A stretch of 64,000 nucleotides of DNA from Amblyornis subalaris (Eukaryota; Chordata; Aves; Passeriformes; Ptilonorhynchidae), in assembly GCA_018881555.1 (NCBI GenBank), contig JACAXG010000303.1, forward strand, positions 124,001 through 188,000, read 5' to 3'. This document shows positions 22,935 through 34,700 of the stretch, piece after piece. The stretch's first letter is position 1; each line of letters begins with the position of its first letter. The position numbers were made by a program, and so were the translations under genes. The notes beneath the pieces are model-generated. The model had not been told where the DNA came from. It searched no databases and saw only the letters and a program-made list of their open reading frames with translations.

Positions 22935-23969
22935 TGTCCTAGTTTGAAGGACAGGTGTCTGTCAAGGAAGGTGGGAAACCTTCCTTGAATACAGGATGAT
23001 TTCCCTCCCTCCTCCGAATTACTATACCTTTGAAATTATGGGGCTCTCAGGCAAAGATGTGGTAAAAAGAATAACATTTTCTTACTAAGGTTGTAACAAG
23101 ACAGTTAAATGGCAACCGTAAGAGAACAGACAAACCCCTTTACTGTCCCTCCTCTGTTGTTGGGAGATTTTCCGTTGGAGCAGAGAGGCTGCGGTGACTC
23201 CCCCGCGGCTGCAGGGGGCGCTGTGGCGTGAGCACGACAACGCTCACGTGGCAATGGTGGCTCCAGCGAACAGGAAAGGGGGGGTTGCTCCCGGTGCGAA
23301 CCCATGGGGCAGCAGCCCGGCTCCACCAACCTCGGCAGCAGGCAGCAAGCAGCGCAGGCAGGCAGGGTTGAGTAGGGAGCAATGGACCTCGGTATCACCC
23401 GCCAGCAGACCAGCAGAAGGCACGAACAGCAGAGACCAGCAGCTCCAGGTGGCGATTGGTTACAGTGTAACTCTGTACTCTGTGCCGCCCAGGGACCCTG
23501 GTGGAGATGTCACAATGTATCCGTGCTGTGGAGCGAGTGGGTGGAGACATCACAATGTAGCAGTGTTCCCAGAGTGAAAACTGGCTCTCGCTGCAGACAC
23601 CACCGTCCTTCCCAAATGTGGAGCGGAGAGAGCCGCAAGCCCAGTCTCCACCCACTTCTCGCCAAAGTCTCGGGCAGTTCTCTCGCGATGCTCCAGCCTC
23701 TGGGGAAACAACACCCTTGCCAGTATTTCCAGGTCTCTGTTTTTCTTTAACTGGGGGGATTGTCCTGGCCTCTGGGCAGGGCAAGTGATCCCTGTTGTCC
23801 TTAAGTATCGTCCGTTCTGGGTGATTAGCACGGAATGTGGTTGGACAGATAACTCCCTTTTTTTCTTAAGTATCGCACATCAATTCCTGGCCAGCCCCTC
23901 CCCACTTACACAGTCTCTCTGGTGCATGAGGGAAAGGAAACAAATTTTCATTTTTTCTAACCCATAACA
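22935..23969 (-). repeat. 5' LTR of the provirus
   Basis: 1035 bp with the same termini as the 3' LTR. This copy would have driven proviral transcription on the minus strand. It lacks the TATC run of the 3' LTR. The 23346-23616 block is identical to 17126-17396. Confidence 0.9.
23212..23223 (+). promoter_or_regulatory. CTCF-like core motif in 5' LTR
   Basis: CAGGGGGCGCTG, homologous to the motif in the 3' LTR and the solo LTR. Confidence 0.45.
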
Positions 23970-24180
23970 CCCATATCCCCAGGTGCTGTGTCTACTCATC
24001 TTTTAAATACCCCCCAGGAAGGTGAATCAACCACTTCTGTGAGCAGCTTTTTCCAATCCCTGACAGTCCCTTTGGTGAAGAAATTTTTGCTAATATCCAA
24101 TCCAAACCCACCTTGGTGCAGCATGAAGCCATTTTTTCTTTTCCTATCACTTGCTACTTGGAACAAGAGACTGAACCATT
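23970..24180 (-). mobile_element. CR1 fragment, part right of the provirus
   Basis: This continues the CR1 interrupted at 16,673. The minus frame shows the ORF2 C-terminal pattern (NGFMLHQG, LDISKNFFT, SPSWGVFKR). With the left half it forms one old, 5'-truncated CR1 antisense copy. Confidence 0.8.
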
Positions 24181-24649
24181 TAAAAAAAACCCGTTGATAC
24201 AAACTTCTCCAGAAAGCAAGCATAAATGTCACAGATCAGACACTCACGGGAAAACACAATGTGATTTTGTAATGCATGAACAATGCCTTGCATAAAATCC
24301 ACTTCCTTACATTAGAAAGTGAAAATCTGGCGGAACAATAATGCATTGTACCAGCACTGTCTCAAATGGCCATGTCTCAAATTTAATGTTTACCTTATCT
24401 GCATTATTCTGAAGTTGCCTCCAGGACTGCATATTCAGATTTGCCAGTCCTTGTGGTTTTATTATGCCTTGTGATATCTCACGTCTCTGAAGAGCTCTAG
24501 TTACTTACGAAAGAATCTCAACGTTTCCTAGAAATAGAATCATGTAGCTTTTCTGACTACAAAAAATACAGCCTACATATCTTCCTAACTTCTACCATTA
24601 CTCAAATTTTCACTGGTAACCCAAAATGTTATTGTATTCCATATCTATC
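24181..24649. other. Intergenic, nothing recognised
   Basis: No gene or named repeat seen. Confidence 0.4.
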
Positions 24650-25451
24650 TGTGCCCCAAATTGTTACTGTCTCTTTAAGACCCTGCAGCTGGGATGCTGG
24701 GAGTGCGGGGATTGCTATCATGGGCGCTTTTAAAGTTGGCTCTCACAGGCAACTCATCCCCTTTTGCCACATGATTTTTGGCTCACTGGCTTCCTGGTCT
24801 TTGCTTAGGCAGAGCCTTTTCCTTTTGGGGTTCTTTTGTTTCGTTTCTTTCCCTCATCTTGGAGAGACTGCAGTTGGCAGTTTTGAGCTGCCATGGAGGC
24901 AAATTCCACAGGTGTCACCTGTCACTGCTGCATCAAATGGGCAGTCCCTCTCCAGCAAGCCAGTCCAGATTTATCAGTCCCTGCTCCAGGAGACAAGACT
25001 ACAGATGTGCCCTAGCCCAGCCACCTTCCCTTGACTGCTCCTGTTGTCTCCTGCAGAGAGAAAGGTAAAGTCTCTCCACAAGTTTTGAGCCCTTGATCCA
25101 GAGAATACCAGCCAGAGCTCCAGCTCTGGCAAAGCAGAGGGGGATGGTGGGGGAGGACTGACACCACCTTTCCCTTTATACTTAGAACCACGCACTAATC
25201 TGTGGAGTGTCATCCTGGGGGGTGTCCCCAGCATTTTGAGTCTCTCTGTTCTGTGGAGTCTGTGAGATTTAGTGGTTTTGTATCTGGTTGTCACTTGCTG
25301 TTATTTCTTGACTGTTGCTGTTCCACTTGTTAGTAAACTTATTTTTTCACTTACTTATTCATTTCTTATTGGTGGAAAGGGATTGGTTGAACCTATAAAG
25401 GGAGGCAACTCATTCCAGAGTGTTCTCCTTCAAATTGTCTTAAACAAGACA
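24650..25451 (+). mobile_element. Probable solo LTR, plus orientation
   Basis: It begins TGTGCCCCAAATTGTTACTG, close to the start of the LTR at 14,615, and ends 'cttaaacaagaca', resembling the terminal GACA of these LTRs. The middle is GC-richer than the flanks. Target duplications are not visible (ctatc left, caaat right), so the ends are approximate. The centre differs much from the 14.6-kb copy, so it may be another subfamily. Confidence 0.5.
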
Positions 25452-27782
25452 CAAATTCATTTTGTTTACGACATATAAATAATAACATAATATAATAACA
25501 TAATAACAGGTTATCTATTACACATCTGCTATGATGGGCAGAAATGAGAGAGCACTGGGCTCTACAAATACAGCAGAACAGGAACTTGTACATTTTTTCA
25601 AGACTGCATTCTTTGTCTACCCTCCTGTTCTGCTCCAAGCATGTGGTTTGTGTTCCACAACTTGGGAGGCCAGAAAATCTCTGACAGGAAGCAACTTTCA
25701 TTAAAGCTTGTTGCTAACTATAAATGATACTACAACACAAACAGAATTCTGATAAGTAAGATATGCAATACTTTGCCTTTCTCTATGCAGCACACTATGA
25801 AACACTTGGCCAAATACAAAATAAACAAATAAATTATCTATTTAATTAGTGCCATCTTGGGTAGAAGAAAGGTCTGAAAACCACAATGCCTCATCAGCAT
25901 TTAGATTTTACCACCCAAATCTTTTGTGAATGTGTTTCTAAAGAATTCAAACATTGCCATGAATATAACAAAACAGCATCACCCTGGGGGGCCATTTTAA
26001 ACCAGAGACCAGATAGTTCTGTTCTCTTCAGAGTGTGCAGCATCTACCAAATGGACGTAGAAAACTTATTTTAATAAATATTTGGGGCAAAATCACAATG
26101 CATCATATATGTCTCCAAATCAGTAATGCTCTCACAAAGCTGCTGGTGCTTTTTATCCACACTCTACTTGCTCTCCTTAGAGAGACTTACAACACTTACA
26201 TTTAAAGTGTACTTAGACTGTATGACCTTTAAAACCAGATGGCCTGTCCAACCAAGGACCTTTGCAATACTTAAGGTGCTAGAGAAAGACTTGCAGTGTC
26301 ATTATCTGCCTTTGAGCTACTAGATGAGTTACTGTTTAAATTACTTGAAATTGTGTTCTAGCTTAAGACTTATTTGGATTTTTGGCATAGTTCACTTTTA
26401 GAATATAGTAAGTCCACCATTTACCTGACTCCAGAAGAAAACTTCAGCCAAAAACTTTTGTAGCTTTGTGGCTTTGGAAATTAAAAATGTCCCAGTATGA
26501 CAGCCTGATTACATTCACATGGATATACCTGATGCTCTAGGAGACAAGGCACAGTCGCCCACTTGAGATGCACACAGCTTCTAGCCTAATACGAAGGTAT
26601 ATTGAATATCTCATTATCAGTAGCATCTCTTTCATGTCTTCTCTGCAGTGCTTATTGAAGGTTAGAAAATCATTTGCCCTCTTTAAGCAAAAAAATTTGA
26701 AAATTAAACATTAAAATAACAACCATTTGCATGATGCCTCCTTTACCAACCACAAAACCTCTTCTAAGCAACAAAACCATTTTGAGGTTTTCTCATTATT
26801 TTGAAATACATTATTAGACTAAAGCATCTTACTAATGCCTTTGGGAAAAAGTTGATAGCAAGATAATTTTTTATGGTTGGCCCTTCCTCGCTGGAAAAGT
26901 AATCTGTTTTTAAGACAATTTCTTTTACATTGTTCTCTTTCTTAATGCCTTTTCCTTGCCATTTTACCAGAAGTTTCCTAGGATTTTATTTCCTTTCACA
27001 GAAAGAAGACACCTTAACTGAGAAATAAAAAAAAAAGGGAAGAAGGTAGAGTGTAGAATTTATTATCATACAATAGAATTTATTAAGGAAACATTGTTTC
27101 TTTGTATGGCTATTTTACAACTAATAAGCTCCCAACACAAATTGTTTACGAAGTTCCATATGTGAAGAGTTCTAAGGTTATATCATGCTGACATTTCATT
27201 TAGCTGAATAGGTTTTCAAACTAACTTTTAACAATCAGAATTATCTGAACTTTTAAGTGATGGAGAGCAAGTCTGACACAGTTACTAGCTCATGACAAAC
27301 TTCCCCAAAAAAATTTTTCATTTTTGTTTTACAAACACTATTCAAGTGAAGTAGAACCAACTTTATTACCCAATTTTATTGAAAAAACCCAAAACAACCC
27401 TATCTTCATTCAGTCTCTTCTGCTGCTTGCCAATTTCATAACATAATAGTAGTTGTGAATGCAACGTTTCCATCGTTTAAGATATCTTTCAAGCACTTCT
27501 CTTTTCAGGATAGCATGCTTGTACTTTTTAATCTTCCTTTTGTAGTACACTGTAGCAATGTGATTTCTGATGACACTGTCTGTGGTATAAAATTTGGTAT
27601 TAGTCTGTCTCTGCAGCAGCACATCAAACAGCAATGGTCTCAGCACTAAGAGAAAAAGGCCTCTTTCCATAGAGGTCTTCTTTTTTGCTTTCTGTTGCTT
27701 AAAAAGAAAGCATCAAAAGTAGGGAACACCAAATGAAGATAATTCTTTTAACTAAACAGTCTCCACTTCTGAGTTGGTGTAC
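25452..27782. other. Intergenic, nothing recognised
   Basis: AT-rich sequence. A minus-strand ORF of 86 codons at 27410-27670, rich in K, R and Y, has no family I know and no gene context. Confidence 0.4.
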
Positions 27783-28480
27783 ACAGAATGACAGAGGCTG
27801 AAAGGAACCCCTTGAGATCATCTTCTCTGACTCCTGTGCTCAGAGCAGGGTCAGCTACAGCAGGTTTGCCTAGGGCTTGTGCTCAGCTCAGTTCTGACTA
27901 TGTGTAAAGATGAGACCTCCACAGTCACCTCTCCCTCACAGAAAAAAAAAGTTGCTTTCTAATTTCAGATTAGATTTCCTGTTTTTCCATGTGTGATCAT
28001 TGACTCTTGCCCTCTTAGTGGGCAGTACAGGGGAATGTCCAGCTCTCTCCATTCCCTCCCTCAGATACTTACATACAACAGTTAATATCCTGCCAAACCT
28101 TTTCTTCCCCAGGATGAACACCCCCAGCTCTCTCAGCATCTCTTCCTATGATGGATGCTCCAGTCTTTCTGTCATGGCTGTGGGCCCTACACTAGACTTG
28201 CTCCAGTAAATCTGTATCTTCCTTATATTGGAGACCCCAGACCTAGACCCTGCATTTCACTCACTCTGTGAGTGCAGAGGGGCAAGATCACCTCCTGTGA
28301 CCTGCTGGCAAATCTGCCTATTGCAGCCCAGAATACTAGTGGTTGCCTTTGGTGTAACAGTGCATTGCTGGCTCATGGGCAGCTTGTAGTCCACTAGGGT
28401 CTCTAACTCCTGCAAAGTTTTCAACCGACCACCCCCTACTTACACACTATTTTCCTAATTTTTGACTTCAAGCTATTAAC
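27783..28480 (-). mobile_element. CR1 LINE fragment, diverged
   Basis: It starts with 'acagaatgacagaggctgaa...ttgagatcatc' and goes on through typical antisense CR1 text, such as 'ggatgaacacccccagctctctcagc' and 'ttggagaccccagacct'. It is an older subfamily with many substitutions. The right edge is approximate. Confidence 0.8.
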
Positions 28481-30408
28481 AATGCCTACTGTATAGTGAG
28501 AGAAATTAGAGTCTGTAGGACCTGGAATATTCCACATGAGAGGTACCTTGTTGCCCAATGTCACCCAATTAAAGGAGCCCAAAAATAAACATGCAATATT
28601 TTTCTCCAATAAAAAAAATTCTTAAAAAGGAAAACAAGTTTTAAGTCAATCAGTAAGAGTAGCTAAGTGAATGTACACTAGAATCCTCTGCTGCCAGAAG
28701 CAGATAGTAAAGAGAGGGGAGTTTTAGGTAGCTGTGAATGTAACAGCAAAAAATGTCTCAGAGACCCCACCTTTAGAAGGTAATCTCATATTTTACATAA
28801 ATGAAGTTGTTTTGAAAGTTGATTTGTCAAGGTTTCCAGAACAGAAAAAGACAGTTTACTATCAAATGTCTCTTAAAGAAAAAAAAACCCACAAACCAGG
28901 AATGACACAAGGTTCACAAAATGCTTTTCTTTTTCCCTAAAATACAGACATTGTCTTGTTAATGAATGCTGAATCAACTCTTATTTATCAGAAAACAATT
29001 GCATCTATAACATTAAACAACAGCCCATTGTCAATTTCACAAAACGATGGTGTAAGGATAAGACAACCAGGATGCCAAATGTTTTCCTCATAGTTGCAAC
29101 AGCTCAGAGTTGCTTTCTGTCACTAACAAGTTTGCTGCCGTAACACCAGCTGCAATACAAGCTAGGCTATGCCTAAAACCCATTTTAATTCCTTCAAGTA
29201 AACAACTCAACTGAAGAAATATAGGTGTAAAACACAACTCAGAACAAACTGGCAATAATTAACCATGCACAAATGGTGCAAAAGAGACCAGAACCTCTAC
29301 TCACCACTGTAATCCAGCACAGCTGCATATACTGAAAACAAAACACTGTTTGTCAGATCTTTTGTTCTGCTTCAACAAAACACAGAAACAAAAGGAACAA
29401 AACTGCTATGATACCTTTTCTGTCTTTTTCAATTACAGGGTGCCATAATATTCTCTGGCACAATCAGATAGTTCTTGTGATGACAGCTGATCATTTGCCT
29501 GTAATTTGCAGGCAACCAAAATACAGCCAATCTCTGTCACTTCACATTGCACTTCTACACTCTTTATTTGTGAATTCCTGAAGGGGAGTCTCAAAACAGG
29601 CTTCATTCGTCACAAGGAAAGCACTTAAACATTTAACAGTAATGATTTCCATCTAAAACAGAGATAGTGGCTAGAAGGTAGTAAGAAAAAGAAGTCAAAC
29701 TATGTGTTAGATATGATGTAATAAAGCTGAGTTACACACCTATATCCAAAAGCCTTGCATTCGGATGAAAATCTTTAAGTCTAAAGTTTTTGTACCTGTA
29801 TATTCTCTGAATTTCAAAACTCATTGAAGCATACTTGATCAAAAAACCAAAAAAGAACTTAGTTGTTTGAGAACAAATTTCTTTCTACTCAATTAACTCA
29901 CCGAAGTGCATAAAACAAGAAGTCCTTTTAATTTCAAAGAAGGCAATACTAAAATTCATTATAGAAAAATATTTCCAAGTAGCTTTGCAGCAGAAAGCCT
30001 GTACGCTAAATGACAAATAGTAGCCAGATGAGGCACGGGGAGCGGGGAGAGTGATTGGAACAGTAGTTGCTGATGAAGAAATGTGCTGACAATTCGTAAC
30101 AGTGGGTTACTGCTTTAGATCCCAGATTTCCTACAATAAATGGGGAGTTGCTTAGTATTTTGGTATTGCAAGGAACTGTTGCTATTTCTTTGAAAAAAAA
30201 AAAAGAGGAAGAACTGCAAGTTTGTGGAATATTGTTTACTGTTAATCAACACAACCAAAGTTTTCACAATACTTGAAACTACATTTAAGTATACAATAGT
30301 CTCAATCACAAAACCCGAGCAGAACAATTAAACTACATAAGGCCTTAGAAGCACAGTGTGTATTGTTGGAATATTATTTTGTTTACAATTAGGCTACATA
30401 TAATTAAG
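28481..30408. other. Intergenic 3' of ABHD17B
   Basis: AT-rich sequence with no gene seen. It may include distal ABHD17B 3'UTR if a far polyadenylation site is used. Confidence 0.4.
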
Positions 30409-31501
30409 TTTATTTTTCATAGTTTTATTCACGCAAAGTGCATTCAAGGGAAAGGCAACTTAAAAAGTTTATTTCACTGTGAGTTAATAGAAAAATGTCA
30501 ATATTCTCTTCTTGCCATTCCTCCCACCCCATCCAGGCCTGATTAGTAAAATTTCTATACAATACTCAAAAACCAATAATCTTTTACACTAAACATCCAA
30601 AATTAAGCCTGATCAGACAACTGCAAACTTGCAAACTGTTTATTACAATGTTGGATAAACTTCCAGGTTCTTTTAATGAAACATTGTGTCACTAGACAAA
30701 CAATGTTTAAAACTACACGGGCCAAGAACTCTTACAGGTTTCAAAGAGGTATTTCGTAGCCACATTAGCAATGATATGAATGATACTTGCAATACAACAA
30801 TGATAATTTGTGGCATTATTTTAGCAAAATTAGGACTCCTGAGAACATGAGTGGATAAGTTTTATTAAACTTAAAGCTAAGGGACAACATAAATACAAAA
30901 TAACTAAAGTAAAACTAAGCACAAAAGAAATGAAAAAAATAGGGAAAGATACCTGTTTTGTTCCCCTCTCTCCATAACAGGGCATGGGTCATTTCTATTG
31001 ACTGTCTATTCTTATTACATACATTAGTATTTGCTCAAATTTCATGGCTATTATATTTTTACAGAACAACTGCTTAGAAGTCTGTTTTTAATTGCACCTG
31101 TGCAACAGAGTAAGTCACAGTACATTTTGAGATGTTTAAAAAATATTTATAAACTTGTTTTTGATATCCTAAAGCACTTGGCAACACTTTTACAGCATTT
31201 GGTTTTATACAATTAAATTTTCTTACAGTACTCCTTGTGATTTTTTTGTTTACATCTAAGAAGAAAAAACATCACACAAAGAAATATGAACTGCCAAGTT
31301 TGACTGCATGATCGTGTAATTCCAGTTTATAATGCTGGCACTAAAACCTTCATTAATTATGTTAACAAATCATTACCTGTACATTTAATGAAGGCAACCA
31401 AGATGATTTGAAAACACAGCATTCAGGTTTTAAGTTACATATTTATCAAGGTGTGCAGTTCTGCAGTGAAATGAAAAAAACATGTAAATATACAATGAAA
31501 G
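30409..31501 (-). other. ABHD17B: ABHD17B 3'UTR (extent tentative)
   Basis: The sequence follows the stop codon on the minus strand. Candidate AATAAA signals on the minus strand lie at plus positions 30861-30866, 30639-30644, 30468-30473, 30424-30429 and 30409-30414; I cannot tell which is used. A Pumilio-type TGTATATT element lies 8 bases past the stop (plus 31487-31494), which may mark post-transcriptional control. Confidence 0.4.
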
Positions 31502-31721
31502 TTACAAGTTCACTAGTTCCTGTGACACGAACTGTTTTAATCTTTCAAGGTACTGTCCATAGAGTTCCACATCATTATGGCCTGCTCCTTCTACCCACAG
31601 TGGTTCAACAGGTCTCTGGCAACGCTCAAATAATGCTAGGCCATGTGAAAAGTCAATTACTTCATCTTCAGTTCCATGGATTATTAAGACAGGAGATGTT
31701 ATTTTAGAAATTTTGTCAATG
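31502..31721 (-). other. ABHD17B: ABHD17B coding exon 3 (last)
   Basis: The acceptor is TTACAG just upstream on the minus strand (AG = plus ct at 31722-31723). It completes the Asn codon split after residue 215, carries Asp235 and His264, and ends ...VNL before TAA at 31502-31504. Confidence 0.95.
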
Positions 31722-34700
31722 CTGTAAGAAAAAGATTGTATCTATGAAAACAGTGGCATTGTTCTAAAATACATGACCAGGATTTTCTTCAGTTAAAATC
31801 TACTTAGTTTTCCAGTCTTACAGAAACATATTGCAAAATACTTTATTCACTAGTTATCCAGACTAACAATTCACTACTTGTTAGAACTAGGGATTTATGT
31901 GTTACAAGTAGGAAAATGAATTACTTCTTTACAGATATCCACTGAAATTATTAGAGATGTAAAACACCTAGAGGGTTTACAAAGTTCTGTAAATGTCTTC
32001 AAATCAAATGTTCCTCTTTGATGTTATTCACTGATTTTTGTCCAACTGTTTCATTAAACATTTGAAAAAAATTTCAGAGAATTTGCCAGACTACTTGTTT
32101 CTCTAGTTGAAAACTTCTGTAATAGAGAAAAATGCATGCTGAATAAAAAAAAAATCCTACAACTTACTTCGGGAATGCATCAAAGCAATATGTCTTCTTT
32201 GTATCAGGAAAAGCTACTCGCATTCCTGAGGTCAGCGGAGAATGAAGAATTACAGCAGCACTTTCATACCTAGCAGCAAGATCCACAGATGGTACTGTTC
32301 CTATACTCTGACCATATATAATCACATTTTCAGGGCGGATTCCATACCTAGAAAATTAAAAATGTAACAAAAAGTGGCATATAAAGTGAAACAGACAAAA
32401 CCTACAGAGCAAGGCAAAAAAACCCATTTCTGAAGATAAAAATTTTCAGAAGGGTATCAACTATGAAACAGGAGCTGGTAGAAGAACAAGCAATAATGTT
32501 CTGACATTCCTGACTAAAATGCACAATTATTTACTCTCTATTTGCAGTATTTTTTTCCCTTATGCCTGAATGATATTGAAATAATGATTTAATTTTTTAA
32601 ATACAGATTTGTGAATGCAGTGTGACTTGTATACTAGTTAAAAGTCTTTACTAGTAACTCCAGTGGACCTACAACAGAAAACTGATTAGAGCCTTACTAA
32701 CTCTTTTGTTATCATCAAATGAAGCATAATCAAGCCTGCAAAAATTTGGTCAGCTTTACTCTTCTGACACCTGATAAAAACTGCAAGCTGGTAACATTGT
32801 TTACAAATCTAGTGAGAGTTAAAACATGACCATACTGACAATGGTCCGTATAATAATATTGTGCATTCCCTGTAATAGCCAAAATGCTTGTCCTTGTCAA
32901 CCTAATCCACAAGCAAGACAGCCCAACAAGGAATACAGAATTGAAGTCAAAGCCTCCCTCCTAGTAAGATGCAATTAACAGGGGTAAACAAAAGAAATAT
33001 CTAGTTAACACTTATACGATTTAACATATTTTTTGGCTTTAACGAGTATGGTAATGTGGGCAAGAACAGTGCCTGCAACAGAAGTGAGCTGCTGATACAC
33101 TGACCTGTACTAATCAGATACTCTTAGCACAGATCAGACTACAACAGTGTATTTATACTTGGGAAATATACCTTTAATAGGAAGGGATACTACATTGTAT
33201 TAAATCAAAAGAACCCCCATACACAAAAAAACCCAAACCCAACAACAACTGCCCTCCCCAAAACCCACCAAACAAACCAACTCCTCCCCACCGCCCCCCA
33301 AAAAAGTACAAAACCCCAAAACTAAACCAAAAAACCCAAACCTGAACAATTGTTTTCATGTATTATTAAAAACTTGTTCAACCTTTTAAGTAAGACCAAT
33401 CTAGCCTAATGTCAGTGTGGAACAGCATGAGTTAAGTTTGATAACTCTAAAAGGAATGAAAATCAAGTATAGGAAAGTGCACCCGTTACCTTGTCTACAA
33501 TAAATGCATGTATCTTTTCTGTCAATGCTATATACCACCATCCATACTCACAATGCAGTTATCAAATTAGTATATTTTGCATACCTCCAGTAAAGTCAGG
33601 GGAGCAGAAGTAACAAAAAATTCTCCAGTATCTTATAAACATGGGTAAATAACTGCATAGTAACTGTACAGGTAATCAAATACTAAAATCAGTAAAGTCT
33701 AATAGACTCAGGAACATTAGGAAAAGATGTTTCATGTGTATCAAGACATTTAAATTGCCAACTAACAAAAAAGCTCCCCCAAATCGACAAGTAGTTTTCA
33801 ATAAGCCAGAAAAAACCATCCCCTAAGTTACATCAGTATATAATAAACAGTTAATAAAAAAAAAATTTATCTAGGACGATGAAGGTTTTAGTATTACTAA
33901 AATATTAAGTATTAGTAGCATAACTCATTACTCATCCTAATAACTTTCTAAATTGGGTTTAAAATCCACTGTTCACATCTAACATTTTCTATTTAACTAT
34001 TCATCTATTTATTTTAATTGTGTTCTGACAGAGCAAAATGTAAAACCTTTTAAAGTATTAGAACAGAGACATTCTCTGTCTGACACAGGAATCTAGCTAT
34101 ATCATGACTGCTTAATTACTACCAGTGTTTCCTAGAAAGTTTCTAGTCATAATCAGATCACGATCACATTAAGACTTCTAAAATGCTAAGTCTCAATCAT
34201 CAGCCTGGAACTACTAGCAGGCCCTCCACCTCACAACAGTTCTCAGAGAACAAACAATTTCCAGCGTTCTAATTAACAAGATTTTCTCAAAATTCGAACA
34301 CACAAAAATAGAATATATTAAAGCTCTGAAACAAAAACAGGTCTAAGGTCTTCACCACTGCATTTCTTCTGAAACACCTGAGAAGAGCCTAGCACCCATC
34401 CTTTTACAATTAATCTCCCAATTCACATCTCATTTGTCCATTCTGAAAGTACATTATGGCGTTCTCTCCTTTCCATATAATCTGAACGAAACTTGCATTA
34501 ATACCTGACACTTTGCATCATTAGTATGGCACAGCACATTATGATAGAATACAATTTTCAAATAATAAACCTTGACAATTATCACACACTCATTTCCTTG
34601 GATGTTGAGTTTTACAAGATACAGGCCATTGCACAGGAATTTAAAGCACAACTTAAAAGTATATTTTGGAACATATATTCTCCTCTTTCTCATTATTCTT

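Larger units (their letters stand above)
16674..23969 (-). mobile_element. Endogenous retrovirus, env-less, ERVL-like (class III-like)
   Basis: This is a provirus of 7296 bp with two LTRs, a primer-binding site, gag, protease, RT, RNase H and integrase in retroviral order on the minus strand. Only about 145 bp separate the pol stop from the 3' LTR, so there is no env. The flanks carry a perfect 5-bp duplication, cccat (16669-16673, 23970-23974), the size typical of ERVL. RT and protease motifs also look ERVL-like, although the primer-binding site resembles tRNA-Lys rather than tRNA-Leu, so the class call is moderate. Stops and at least one frameshift make it defective. It has the same orientation as ABHD17B, whose stop codon lies 7.5 kb upstream in the transcriptional sense. 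Confidence 0.9.

Noticed and set aside
27410..27670. Basic, Tyr-rich 86-codon minus ORF
   Set aside because: Unusual composition but no known domain, promoter or splice context; likely chance in AT-rich DNA.
33174..33359. Gly/Phe-rich 61-codon minus ORF
   Set aside because: Translation of the A/C-rich low-complexity tract.
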